From Hahella sp. KA22 (GTDB lineage Bacteria; Pseudomonadota; Gammaproteobacteria; Pseudomonadales; Oleiphilaceae), in contig NZ_CP035490.1 in NCBI RefSeq assembly GCF_004135205.1, forward strand, positions 930,001 through 994,000: a stretch of 64,000 nucleotides of DNA. Direction: 5' to 3'. The translations under genes and the position numbers were made by a program. This document shows, piece after piece, positions 41,877-49,799 of the stretch. The notes beneath the pieces are model-generated. The model saw only the letters and a program-made list of their open reading frames with translations. It made no database searches and had not been told where the DNA came from. Within the stretch, counting starts at the first letter, position 1. The number at the start of each line of letters is the position of its first letter.

Positions 41877-43217
41877 ATGACGCTACGCACTAAAGTTGTT
41901 CTGTTGGCGTTAGCGCCGTTGTTGCTGATCTCTATCGCGTTTGCGCTGGCGATGGTGAATCTGGCGGATGAGCTGGCGCAGCGTGAGCTGGAGACCTTTG
42001 AGAACAATCTGTTGCGCTCCAAGGAAACGGCGCTGAAAAGTTATGTCAGCATCATGCGCATCACCTCCGGTTATCTGATTGAGACGGCGGAGTCCGACGA
42101 AGAGGCGAAGCGCAGCATTCAGGAACTGATGCAGCGCATGCATTTCAGTGAGGATGGTTATTTCTTCGCCTACACCCCCAGCGGCGTGAATCTGGTGCAC
42201 GCCACCCAACCCGGGCTGGTGGGCATGGACCTGCTGAATATTAAGGACAATAACAGCAATTACGTTATCCGCAATCTGCTGGCGCGGGCCACGGAAGGCG
42301 GCGGCTTTCACAACTATCTCTGGCAGAAACCGACCTCCCGGGTGACCGTGGACAAGATCAGCTATGTGGAATCGTTGCCGCCCTGGAACTGGATGTTCGG
42401 CACAGGGCTCTATCTTGATGATATCCAGCAGGAAATGGAGCTGATCAAAGACGGCGTGGACGAGAACGTGGCGGACGCCCTGCTGACCTTCGTCATTATT
42501 GCCTTGCTGGCGGTAATGGGAGTGCTGATCGCTTCAATCTGGTTCAACGTGCATGAACACCGCCTGGCGGATCAAAGCCTCAAGGAACTCAGTCATAAAA
42601 CGGTACAGCTGCAGGAGGAAGAGCGGCGAAGGGTGTCGAGGGAACTGCACGATGGCATTAATCAATTGCTGGTGTCGGTGAAATATCGTATCGAGACGGT
42701 GTTGGGCCTGTTGCAGGAAAGTCAGCAGACCTTGCGCGAGCCTCTGCTGAAAGGACGGGAAACCCTGAAGCAGGCGATTCAGGAAGCGCGGCGTATCAGT
42801 CACGACTTACGCCCCAGCATTTTAGACGACCTTGGTCTGGTGGCGGCGTTGGAGCATCTGGGAGAAGATTTTGAAGAGCGCTCCGGCATCGACGTATCCG
42901 TGTATCTGCAGGTTTCGGAAACCAAGTTGGATGAAGATATCGCTACGACCCTCTACCGCATCGCCCAGGAAGCGTTATATAACGTGGAAAAACATGCCGG
43001 CGCCAGGCAAGTGACGCTGCGGCTGGAGCAGGATGCGGAAGGACTGTTTCTGGAAGTGAAGGACGATGGCGCAGGGTTTTCGTTGCGGCGTCTCGGCCAC
43101 GGCAGAGGCATCGGGATTCGCAATATGCGCGAGCGAGTGGAGTTTCTTGGCGGAAATTTCAGTGTACATTCGGAAGAAGGCAAAGGGACCTGCATTCAGG
43201 TGACCTTCGTGGGATAA
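41877..43217 (+). CDS. Sensor histidine kinase with periplasmic sCache_2-type domain
   Basis: This 446-residue kinase has membrane spans at about 5-27 and 203-225. Between them is a periplasmic Cache region typical of ligands such as small carboxylates (FSEDGYFFAYTPSGVNLVHA, GMDLLNIKDNNSNY and GGGFHNYLWQKP). The cytosolic part has a HisKA_3 box RRRVSRELHDGINQLL (His at about 258) and an HATPase with DDGAGF and GIGIRNMRERVEFLGG. It probably phosphorylates the NarL-type regulator encoded ten bases downstream. Its place after the TRAP genes suggests it senses the TRAP solute. Confidence 0.92.
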   Translation: MTLRTKVVLLALAPLLLISIAFALAMVNLADELAQRELETFENNLLRSKETALKSYVSIMRITSGYLIETAESDEEAKRSIQELMQRMHFSEDGYFFAYTPSGVNLVHATQPGLVGMDLLNIKDNNSNYVIRNLLARATEGGGFHNYLWQKPTSRVTVDKISYVESLPPWNWMFGTGLYLDDIQQEMELIKDGVDENVADALLTFVIIALLAVMGVLIASIWFNVHEHRLADQSLKELSHKTVQLQEEERRRVSRELHDGINQLLVSVKYRIETVLGLLQESQQTLREPLLKGRETLKQAIQEARRISHDLRPSILDDLGLVAALEHLGEDFEERSGIDVSVYLQVSETKLDEDIATTLYRIAQEALYNVEKHAGARQVTLRLEQDAEGLFLEVKDDGAGFSLRRLGHGRGIGIRNMRERVEFLGGNFSVHSEEGKGTCIQVTFVG

Positions 43218-43227
43218 AGAGACAAGA

Positions 43228-43851
43228 ATGATAAGACTGGTATTGGTTGACGATCATATTCTGGTGCTGGAAGGCATCCGCGCCCGGCTGGAGCAGGAGC
43301 CGGATATCGATGTGGTGGCCCAGGCGACGGATGGTAAACAGGCCATTGACGCAGTAGCGGAACATCGGCCCGATGTGGTGATGATGGACGTCAGCATGCC
43401 GCGCATGAACGGCATCGACGCCACGGAGTATATGGCGCAGCACTTTCCCGATACCCGCGTATTGATCCTCAGCATGCACAACAATAAAGAGTATGTGTCG
43501 CAGATTCTGCATAAAGGCGCCAAGGGCTATATTCTTAAAGATGTGTCTGTGGATGAAATGATTCGCGCTATTCGCACAGTGTATGAAGGCGGCACCTATA
43601 TCAGCAGCGGCGCCTCTGCCGCCCTGTTTTCTCAGCCGCAGTTGCGCGGCGAGACTTCCGCCAGTTTGACTCATCGGGAGGCGTCGGTGCTGAAGAAAGT
43701 GGCGGAAGGCAAGAGTAACAAGGCGATTGCGGAAGAACTTGCCATCAGCGTGCGTACAGTGGAAACTCACAGGCAGAATATCAAGGCGAAACTGGGACTT
43801 AGCTCCACGGCGGAATTAACGAAATACGCCATTAAGCATGGGTTAATGTAA
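43228..43851 (+). CDS. NarL/LuxR-family response regulator
   Basis: This 207-residue regulator has a receiver domain with the acidic pair VDDH (8-9), phospho-acceptor Asp at about 54 (MMDVSMPRMNG) and the conserved Lys in GYILKDVS. The C-terminal LuxR-type helix-turn-helix reads LTHREASVLKKVAEGKSNKAIAEELAISVRTVETHRQNIKAKL. It pairs with the Cache kinase just upstream. TRAP transporters are more often paired with DctB/DctD-type systems, so the NarL-type pairing is somewhat less common. The gene ends about 48 bases before the NlpC/P60 gene. Confidence 0.94.
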   Translation: MIRLVLVDDHILVLEGIRARLEQEPDIDVVAQATDGKQAIDAVAEHRPDVVMMDVSMPRMNGIDATEYMAQHFPDTRVLILSMHNNKEYVSQILHKGAKGYILKDVSVDEMIRAIRTVYEGGTYISSGASAALFSQPQLRGETSASLTHREASVLKKVAEGKSNKAIAEELAISVRTVETHRQNIKAKLGLSSTAELTKYAIKHGLM

Positions 43852-43898
43852 GTCGGTTTATCGTTTCGCCTGTCAGCGTAAGTTTAGAGGATTGGCCG

Positions 43899-44384
43899 AT
43901 GCGTATATCCGGGTTCATATTAATTACCATTTTGATGGCGTTCGCCTCCGGGTGTAGCTCGGTGAGGGTGAATCATCCACCGACGGCGATACCCTCTCCT
44001 GAACAAATATCCAGCCCAGTCGCCGCCGCTTTGTATGACCAGTATGACGAGTGGCGCGGCGTAGACTACCGCTATGGAGGCCTTGATAAGTCCGGCGTGG
44101 ACTGTTCAGGCCTGGTGTTTCTTACTTTTCAGGAGCGCTTCGACGCCAAATTGCCCAGAACCACTAAGGGACTGGCGCAAAAGGGGCGTCAGGTGAGCCG
44201 CAAAGAACTGCAACCCGGCGATCTGGTGTTCTTCAAGCCCGGCGGCTGGAAGGGGCTTCATGTCGGCATCTACGTGGAAAAAAATCGTTTCTTGCATGCA
44301 TCTACCAGTAACGGAGTGGAACTGGCCTATCTGCATAACGGCTACTGGGCCGATCATTTTTGGCAGGCGCGGCGGGTTAAATAG
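43899..44384 (+). CDS. NlpC/P60-family peptidoglycan hydrolase lipoprotein
   Basis: This 161-residue protein has a lipoprotein signal (FASGC near residue 19) and an NlpC/P60 domain. The catalytic Cys is in GLDKSGVDCSGLVF, the His in GLHVGIYVEKNRFLHAS, and the third polar residue follows. It probably cuts peptide links in the cell wall, as Spr/MepS-type endopeptidases do, from the outer membrane side. GAGG about nine bases ahead of the ATG supports the start. It is monocistronic or weakly linked to the regulator upstream. Confidence 0.9.
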   Translation: MRISGFILITILMAFASGCSSVRVNHPPTAIPSPEQISSPVAAALYDQYDEWRGVDYRYGGLDKSGVDCSGLVFLTFQERFDAKLPRTTKGLAQKGRQVSRKELQPGDLVFFKPGGWKGLHVGIYVEKNRFLHASTSNGVELAYLHNGYWADHFWQARRVK

Positions 44385-44488
44385 TAGCTCCCTCCGTCGG
44401 CAGCGCAGAAAAGCTTTAGGCTAGACGCATCATTCATCAACTTCTGAATAAAGAGCTGTTCAGGGTTTCACCAGGTTAAAATACTTTT

Positions 44489-44824
44489 TTGAGAAATATC
44501 CTATTTGTTTGTAGTCGTAACCAGTGGCGCAGCCCTACTGCAGAGCAGGTTTGGCGCAGACATCCAGAGTTGAAGGTGCGCTCGGCGGGGACTAGCTCCA
44601 AAGCCCGTAAAACTATCGGCCCGACGGATCTTTGCTGGGCTGACATTATTTTGGTTATGGAAGATAAGCATAAGCATCGCTTAACGTCGGAATATGGACG
44701 CTTGCTGCAGCATAAACAGATACATGTTCTCGATATTCCGGATGAGTATCAGTACATGGACCCAGAGTTGGTGGAGATACTGCAGATATCCGTCGCTTCC
44801 ATACTGGAATTAACCAATTTTTAA
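44489..44824 (+). CDS. Low-molecular-weight protein-tyrosine-phosphatase-like protein
   Basis: This small 111-residue protein has the Cys-x5-Arg-Ser loop FVCSRNQWRSPTAE near its N-terminus. Further on, DIPDEYQYMDPELVEIL could supply the catalytic Asp. It is shorter than classic LMW-PTPs (about 150 residues) but matches a bacterial mini-family. The start is a TTG at 44489; a weak AGG lies upstream. Substrates are unknown. Confidence 0.8.
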   Translation: MRNILFVCSRNQWRSPTAEQVWRRHPELKVRSAGTSSKARKTIGPTDLCWADIILVMEDKHKHRLTSEYGRLLQHKQIHVLDIPDEYQYMDPELVEILQISVASILELTNF

Positions 44825-44903
44825 TCAACTAACGCCAGTCTAAGCAGGCGTCTTTCCTTTATGATGGTTCAATTCAATATTGAATCCTTGTGTGGGACTG
44901 ACC

Positions 44904-45230
44904 ATGAAAATGACGAATCTTCTTGAAAGGAAGTTGATCGGCGTTGATCCATTTTGGGTCGTCAGAATCGACTATTCTCCTTTGACCGCAAAATTGTGTC
45001 TGGATCTCACACCGGAGCCGGAATCCGGCATCGTTACCAGAAGAGCAATTTTTTCCGGGGTCACTACCTGCAAAGCGGATTATTTTGACGCCGTCGGCGA
45101 CGCGGACTATATGCCCACCGTTATTGGCGTGCTGAGCGCGCAGAAAGGCGCGCAACAAAAGATTATCGTTACGACGGATGCGTTTGAACTGACCTTTGAC
45201 TGCGCAGGAGAGCCCGAAATCGAGGCCTGA
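44904..45230 (+). CDS. Hypothetical protein
   Basis: I do not recognise this protein of about 108 residues. ATG 44904 and ATG 44910 are both possible, and an in-frame upstream start at 44880 is less likely. It begins MKMTNLLERKLIGVDPFWVVRIDYSP and looks like a small alpha/beta protein without signal peptide or membrane span. It precedes the GIY-YIG/basic-tail gene. The coding call rests on base composition and length only. Confidence 0.55.
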   Translation: MKMTNLLERKLIGVDPFWVVRIDYSPLTAKLCLDLTPEPESGIVTRRAIFSGVTTCKADYFDAVGDADYMPTVIGVLSAQKGAQQKIIVTTDAFELTFDCAGEPEIEA

Positions 45231-45259
45231 TTTCACAAAATTTTTCCCGCCATGCACAT

Positions 45260-46192
45260 TTGAGACTGTTTGTCAGCCCTTATAATTTTCGGTTATCTCT
45301 TTATAATGTTCGGCCCTCTCGGAGGTGTGTCTTCGAGCAGGAAAACGAAGAGTGTGCGGCAACGAATTTGAGGTTTTTGGTGATAGTTTTTACTGCTACC
45401 GATCAAGTTACGGGGAAAGTTTTTGCGGGCAGCACCCGCAGGTCATTGGAGGATCATTGGGGGCATTTGTTGGTCCAGGAATCCGAAGGCGCGATGGGTG
45501 AGTTCTTTGAAACTCTGCGGTCCAGCGGCGCGGACTCTTTCAAAATGGAAGAGTGGGGTTATTCTGATAACCCTAAAGAACTTCGGGAAATGTTGGCTGA
45601 AGCGATGGAAGCGCTGGGCGCTAAAGCAGTCAAAGTCACACTGACTCGACCAGAGAACAAATCCAAACCATCAATGGATCTGATGAAAGAGTTGGAAGCA
45701 TTGAAACAGGAAATGTCGGACGGCTCTGACGATCCCGACTATACGCCGAAGAAAAAAGAGGCTGTGGTTAAGCCGGAAGCTCCTAAGCCCGCCCCTAAAG
45801 CGGAACCGAAACCACTGCGCCACACCGCTTCCACCCGTGAGGCGGAAGAGATGCGCGCATTGATTGCCGGTATCGAGGCCCGCCGTCGCGGTGGGACCAA
45901 GGCGGGGCAAAAGGCGGCGAAGAAGGCCGGCGCGGCAGGTCTGGCGAAAGCGGCCAAGTCTGCGACTGGCGCAACTGCCCCCGCTCCAGTAAACCGTCCC
46001 AAGCTGTCCGAAGGGCGTACTGGCTCAGCAGCGAAGGAAAAGCGCATTCGCGAAGCGATTGCGGCTGAGAAAGCGGAAATGGAAGCGCAGAAGCGTAACC
46101 AGGCCTCAGAAGAAGCGAAAGAAATGCGCGAGATCATGGCGCGTTTGGATCAGCGCACTAAGGAAGGCGCACGTATCCATCGTCGTCTGTAG
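45260..46192 (+). CDS. Divergent GIY-YIG-like domain fused to a basic Ala/Lys-rich tail
   Basis: This protein is up to 310 residues; the true start is uncertain and may be TTG 45368 or GTG 45380, giving about 271-275 residues. The N-terminal part (LVIVFTATDQVTGKVFAGSTRRSLEDHWGHL...) follows the GIY-YIG layout, with FAG in place of YIG and an Arg and His at the expected spacing. From about residue 180 the chain is rich in Lys, Ala and Pro (KAGQKAAKKAGAAGLAKAAKS), like a histone-H1-type tail, and ends in a charged helix. A nucleic-acid-binding role is plausible. Catalysis is doubtful because the first Tyr is missing. Confidence 0.65.
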   Translation: MRLFVSPYNFRLSLYNVRPSRRCVFEQENEECAATNLRFLVIVFTATDQVTGKVFAGSTRRSLEDHWGHLLVQESEGAMGEFFETLRSSGADSFKMEEWGYSDNPKELREMLAEAMEALGAKAVKVTLTRPENKSKPSMDLMKELEALKQEMSDGSDDPDYTPKKKEAVVKPEAPKPAPKAEPKPLRHTASTREAEEMRALIAGIEARRRGGTKAGQKAAKKAGAAGLAKAAKSATGATAPAPVNRPKLSEGRTGSAAKEKRIREAIAAEKAEMEAQKRNQASEEAKEMREIMARLDQRTKEGARIHRRL

Positions 46193-46433
46193 TACAGCGT
46201 GTTCTAAGCAGGGCTCTGTGATCAACAGGCCCTGCGACCTCTCCCGAATATCCTCTCTTTCCCCATTTATAGTAAGCAACACCAATACCTTTATTTATTC
46301 CTGACTTATCCCTGTTCGCCACCATGATGGCGTTAGCGCGATTTTGTCGAACGCGTTTCCAGTGCTATGATGCCGCCTCCCCGCCGTTAGGCGAGAGGAG
46401 CAACAATGACAGCAACATCAATGGAGGTGTGTC

Positions 46434-46673
46434 ATGCGTACCAAATACGAAGAAATGCTGTGCTTTCGAGGTCACCAGTAAGCGCAGGAAAGGTTATCCA
46501 TCTGAAACTCAGGTGAAGCGCGGCTACAGAGTCGTTCATGGAGACAAAGATCTGCATGAGAAGCTGGGGAGAAATGATCCCTGTCCCTGTGGCTCACGGA
46601 GGTTGTTTCAAGCAATGTTGTCTTAAGTCAGGTTGCTTTCGACGGCATTAACCGAGACGACTACTTCCGCTAA
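46434..46673 (+). pseudogene. SEC-C motif gene broken by three apparent +1 frameshifts
   Basis: A start codon with GGAGG seven bases upstream opens [15 protein letters not shown] and stops at 46479. The neighbouring frame then continues [38 protein letters not shown], and the third frame supplies [14 protein letters not shown]. The last piece DGINRDDYFR and stop (46671-46673) is back in the first frame. Joined, these give one small protein with the complete zinc-binding SEC-C pattern CPCGS...CC. Three single-base insertions (near 46477, 46602 and 46640) explain it. It is either a decayed gene or poor sequence; the intact product would be about 78 residues. Confidence 0.7.
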
Positions 46674-46677
46674 GCAG

Positions 46678-46706
46678 GCGCTTGCGACCTTGGTGTCGAC
46701 AAGCGC
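46678..46706. other. Stem-loop 1 after the SEC-C pseudogene
   Basis: GCGCTTG (46678-46684) pairs with CAAGCGC (46700-46706), and the inner CGAC/GTCG adds four pairs with one bulge. There is no T-run, so it is not a standard terminator. Confidence 0.5.
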
Positions 46707-46726
46707 GCAAAGTCAGACTTACCTCA

Positions 46727-46761
46727 GCCATCGCCGCCGCACCTACATGCGGGGCGATGGC
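46727..46761. other. Stem-loop 2 after the SEC-C pseudogene
   Basis: GCCATCGCC (46727-46735) pairs with GGCGATGGC (46753-46761) and CCGCA with TGCGG inside it, giving about 14 pairs with one bulge and a six-base loop. It stands in tandem with stem-loop 1 and lies about 110 bases before the LysE-family gene. Confidence 0.55.
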
Positions 46762-46871
46762 CTCCAGATACTTTCACATCTATACCCCCTTCTACTTCAT
46801 TGACCCCCTGTGTGTGAGCGGGGTACATTGCTGGGAGCGATATTTGATCTACAGCGTTATGGCGGTGGCGT

Positions 46872-47495
46872 ATGAGTCTGGATACTTATTTGATGTTTGT
46901 GGTGGCCTCTCTGGTCGTGGTGATGATCCCCGGACCTTCCGTCATGCTGGTGGTCAGTCAGGCGCTGTCGTCAGGTAAAAGCTCTGTAGCGCCATTGGCG
47001 GCGGGTGTGGGATTGGGCGATCTGGTCGCCATGACCTTATCCTTTCTTGGCCTTGGCGCTATTCTGGCGGCTTCCGCTTTTACGTTCACGGTATTGAAGT
47101 GGGTCGGCGCGTTATATCTGGCCTATCTGGGCGTGAAAATGTTTCGTTCTTCCACGTCGCTGAGCGCTGACGATGGGCGGGCGACCGGCGTCAGCGGGCG
47201 CAGTCAGTTCATTAGCGCGTTTATCACCACAGCGCTGAATCCCAAGAGCATCATCTTCTTTATCGCCTTCGTGCCGCAATTTGTCTCCACTGAGGCGGCG
47301 CTGGCTCCACAATTTGTCATACTCGGCGCTACTTTTCTGGTGTTAGGCGTTCTCAACGCCGCCATGTATGCGGTGTTCGCCGGCAAACTGCGCTCCATGT
47401 TGCGCAACCCCAAAGCTTTAAAGCGCTTCAATCGCGTGGGCGGCTCCCTGCTTGTTGGCGCCGGAGTGCTAACCGCCGCAGCGCGGCATGGATAG
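46872..47495 (+). CDS. LysE/RhtB-family amino-acid exporter
   Basis: This 207-residue membrane protein with about six spans matches the LysE/RhtB exporters. The N-terminal MFVVASLVVVMIPGPSVMLVVSQALSSGKSS contains the family motif PGP, and ALYLAYLGVKMFRS and FITTALNPKSIIFFIAFVPQF are the other signature segments. It would export a neutral or basic amino acid or analogue by proton antiport. The exact substrate is unknown. It is monocistronic, preceded by the two stem-loops at 46678-46761. Confidence 0.92.
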   Translation: MSLDTYLMFVVASLVVVMIPGPSVMLVVSQALSSGKSSVAPLAAGVGLGDLVAMTLSFLGLGAILAASAFTFTVLKWVGALYLAYLGVKMFRSSTSLSADDGRATGVSGRSQFISAFITTALNPKSIIFFIAFVPQFVSTEAALAPQFVILGATFLVLGVLNAAMYAVFAGKLRSMLRNPKALKRFNRVGGSLLVGAGVLTAAARHG

Positions 47496-47643
47496 GCCGG
47501 TCGCGAAGTGAGTCCCGATATCATTCTGCAAGCGGCTTTTGTGGAAAGCCCAGATGCGCTATTTCATGAGCTGAAAAGTAATGTGGCTTGGGGGAGCGCA
47601 TCAGTCTTACATTCCGACTCATTCTCAAATAAGGAACCTTGGC

Positions 47644-48348
47644 ATGCAGTCAATTGGAGTCGCGTCTTCCCTGTGGCGCTATCCGGTTAAATCACTCCTG
47701 GGGGAAACGATTGACGCTCTGGCGTTTGACGAACGCGGTGTGGAGGGCGACCGGATATTCGCCGTCCGCAACGGAGCGGGTAAATTTGGCAGCGGCAAGA
47801 ACACAAGGCGCTTCGCAAGAATGGAAGGGCTTTTGACGATGAGCGCGCGTTGGGACGCCGGCTCGGTGTTGTTGCGATTGCCTGATGGGCGGGTCATGTC
47901 TAACGACCATCCCGATCTGAATCAGGCTCTGTCCTCAGTGTTGGGTCAGGAGGTAGAGTTGGTGCGAGAAGCGGCTGTATCGCACCTGGATGCGGGGCCT
48001 GTACACCTGATTTCCACTTCAGCGCTGCACTGGTTGCGAGGGCTGCTGCCGGAGTCGCTTATCGATGAGCGTCGCTTTCGGCCTAATATCCTGCTGTCGA
48101 CCTCTGGCGTTGGCGTGGTTGAGCACGACTGGCTGGGTAAGACCCTTTCCTTTTCCGGCGGTCTGCGTCTGCACATTAGCGGACTGACTGAGCGGTGCGT
48201 CATGACGGGGATGCGGCAGTCAGATTTGCCTGATGATCTTATGATCACCAGGGCGATTGGCGAACATACGCAGTTTAATTTCGGCGTATATGCGCAGGTG
48301 ATGGAGCCCGGTATTTTACGGCAAGGCGAGCACGCATTTTTAGAATGA
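47644..48348 (+). CDS. MOSC-domain protein
   Basis: This 234-residue protein (start ATG 47644, AAGGA upstream) has the MOSC N-terminal beta barrel: SLWRYPVKSLLGETIDALAFDERGVEGDRIFAVRN. The MOSC core follows, with FRPNILLSTSGVG, then LRLHISGLTERCVMTGMRQSDL, whose Cys is the usual molybdenum/sulphur-carrying residue. MOSC proteins bind molybdenum cofactor or move sulphur, and some reduce N-hydroxylated compounds. No redox partner is adjacent. The length is short compared with MOSC/ferredoxin fusions such as YcbX. Confidence 0.9.
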   Translation: MQSIGVASSLWRYPVKSLLGETIDALAFDERGVEGDRIFAVRNGAGKFGSGKNTRRFARMEGLLTMSARWDAGSVLLRLPDGRVMSNDHPDLNQALSSVLGQEVELVREAAVSHLDAGPVHLISTSALHWLRGLLPESLIDERRFRPNILLSTSGVGVVEHDWLGKTLSFSGGLRLHISGLTERCVMTGMRQSDLPDDLMITRAIGEHTQFNFGVYAQVMEPGILRQGEHAFLE

Positions 48349-48502
48349 TTGTTCTGCGGCGCCATGGCTGAAAGTTGTCGCACAAGATAAAGAAGCTACG
48401 TCTAAACTTTTCTTGTAATCCATACTTTTCTTCTTCTCCATTAATACTGGAAGGCGCGACGCAGGAGGCTTCGTCCTATCCTCAACGTAGGAGGTAAGCG
48501 TC

Positions 48503-49126
48503 ATGGCCTGGTTGGTGGCGGGAGCGGTCATTGCTTTTATACTCTATCGTGTGCTGCTGAATCGGGCGCGGCGACAGGCGCTGAAAGCATTTCAATTTCC
48601 CGGTAGCATTAAGAGCAAAGTCCAGAACAAATATCAGCATCTGAATGACTCGCAGTTAGAGATGGTCATGACAGGACTGAAAGAGTATTTTGCGCTCTGC
48701 CAGCTTGGTGGTCGACGCATGGTGGCCATGCCCTCGCAGGCAGTGGACGTGGCTTGGCACGAGTTTATATTGTTCACCCGCGCCTACGAGCAGTTCTGTC
48801 AGAAGTGTTTCGGCCGCTTCTTACACCATACGCCGGCGGAAGCCATGCAAAGCCCCACCCAGGCCCAGAATGCCATCAAGACTGCCTGGAGGCTGGCCTG
48901 TCACAAGGACGGCATCGATCGTCGCAACCCAAGTCGTTTGCCGATGATTTTCTCGATGGATCACGACTTACAGATTCCAGATGGTTTTGTTTACAGCCTT
49001 AACTGCAAAGGTCCGGGAGGCGTCGGCTATTGCGCCAGTCATATCGGGTGCGGCTCCGGTTGCGCTGGTGGCGGAGATAGCGATGGCGGCGATGGAGGTT
49101 GCGGAGGCGGATGTGGAGGAGATTAA
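48503..49126 (+). CDS. Glycine-rich-domain (GRDP-like) membrane-anchored protein
   Basis: This 207-residue protein has an N-terminal membrane span (about 3-18). The central region ALCQLGGRRMVAMPSQAVDVAWHEFILFTRAYEQFCQKCFGRFLHHTP matches the GRDP/DUF1399-type domain first described in plant glycine-rich proteins. It ends in a Gly/Cys tail from about residue 175 (CGSGCAGGGDSDGGDGGCGGGCGGD) that may bind metal or form disulfides. The next gene starts four bases after its stop codon, so the two are one transcript. The function of bacterial members is unknown. Confidence 0.8.
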   Translation: MAWLVAGAVIAFILYRVLLNRARRQALKAFQFPGSIKSKVQNKYQHLNDSQLEMVMTGLKEYFALCQLGGRRMVAMPSQAVDVAWHEFILFTRAYEQFCQKCFGRFLHHTPAEAMQSPTQAQNAIKTAWRLACHKDGIDRRNPSRLPMIFSMDHDLQIPDGFVYSLNCKGPGGVGYCASHIGCGSGCAGGGDSDGGDGGCGGGCGGD

Positions 49127-49130
49127 GATA

Positions 49131-49601
49131 ATGAAAAGTAGTACGTCTGCGCCCTCATTTTTCCTTGAAGGCGTGGCTCAGGCGAGACACGGGGAAGTGG
49201 AGGATTGGTGGGCTGGATTGGGTCACTCTTTACAAGGCGAAATTATCGCCTTCTGGCAAGGGGATGCAGACTCGCCTTTGCAGACAGCTATCGCCAATGT
49301 TAAGGAATACCTGGTCGCCAGCAAATCACATGAGGAAAGTGAGCAAGTAGAGGAGCTGGAGCCCCACTACCCAAACCGGGAGTTCTATGAGTACTTGGTG
49401 AATCATGAGATTTATCTGGACGTGTTCGATAAGCGCATGCATATCTGTACGGCGCATAAAGCGATACGGGAAAAGTTACTGTTAGGTCGTTTACCTGCAG
49501 ATTTCGCTTGCCCGTTTATGCGCTCGACATGTGTTGTCCGGCAGGCGCTCAAGCGGTTTGGCGACGAGGATATACAGTTGCGCTTGGTGACAGGCAGGTA
49601 G
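49131..49601 (+). CDS. Hypothetical partner of the glycine-rich protein
   Basis: I do not recognise this 156-residue protein. ATG 49131 is chosen because AGGAG stands upstream; the in-frame extension to 48981 only overlaps the glycine-rich tail of the preceding gene. The chain (MKSSTSAPSFFLEGVAQARHG..., then EFYEYLVNHEIYLDV and ICTAHKAIREKLL) is mixed helix and strand with three Cys residues. No signal peptide is evident. Co-transcription with the GRDP-like gene suggests a shared role. Confidence 0.55.
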   Translation: MKSSTSAPSFFLEGVAQARHGEVEDWWAGLGHSLQGEIIAFWQGDADSPLQTAIANVKEYLVASKSHEESEQVEELEPHYPNREFYEYLVNHEIYLDVFDKRMHICTAHKAIREKLLLGRLPADFACPFMRSTCVVRQALKRFGDEDIQLRLVTGR

Positions 49602-49652
49602 GGAGCGGCTGAAATTTGGCGCATGTTGCGGAGATTGAGCCCAGATCGCAGG

Positions 49653-49694
49653 CAAAAAAAGAGCAGGGTGGAATGGGGACTCCGGAACCCTGCT
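49653..49694 (-). terminator. Rho-independent terminator of gap-pyk
   Basis: On the minus strand AGCAGGGT (49687-49694) pairs with ACCCTGCT (49662-49669), and a T-run (49654-49660 on the plus strand as A) follows. It lies about 105 bases after the pyk stop codon. Confidence 0.85.
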
Positions 49695-49799
49695 AAATCA
49701 CTCAGATTGCGAGTGCGAGAGTGTGATCGAAAATGAGGAGGCCGGGTTAGACGCGGCCTCCCGCAAAAGTGGATAAAAAGCGTTTGGGACCCTTCATCC

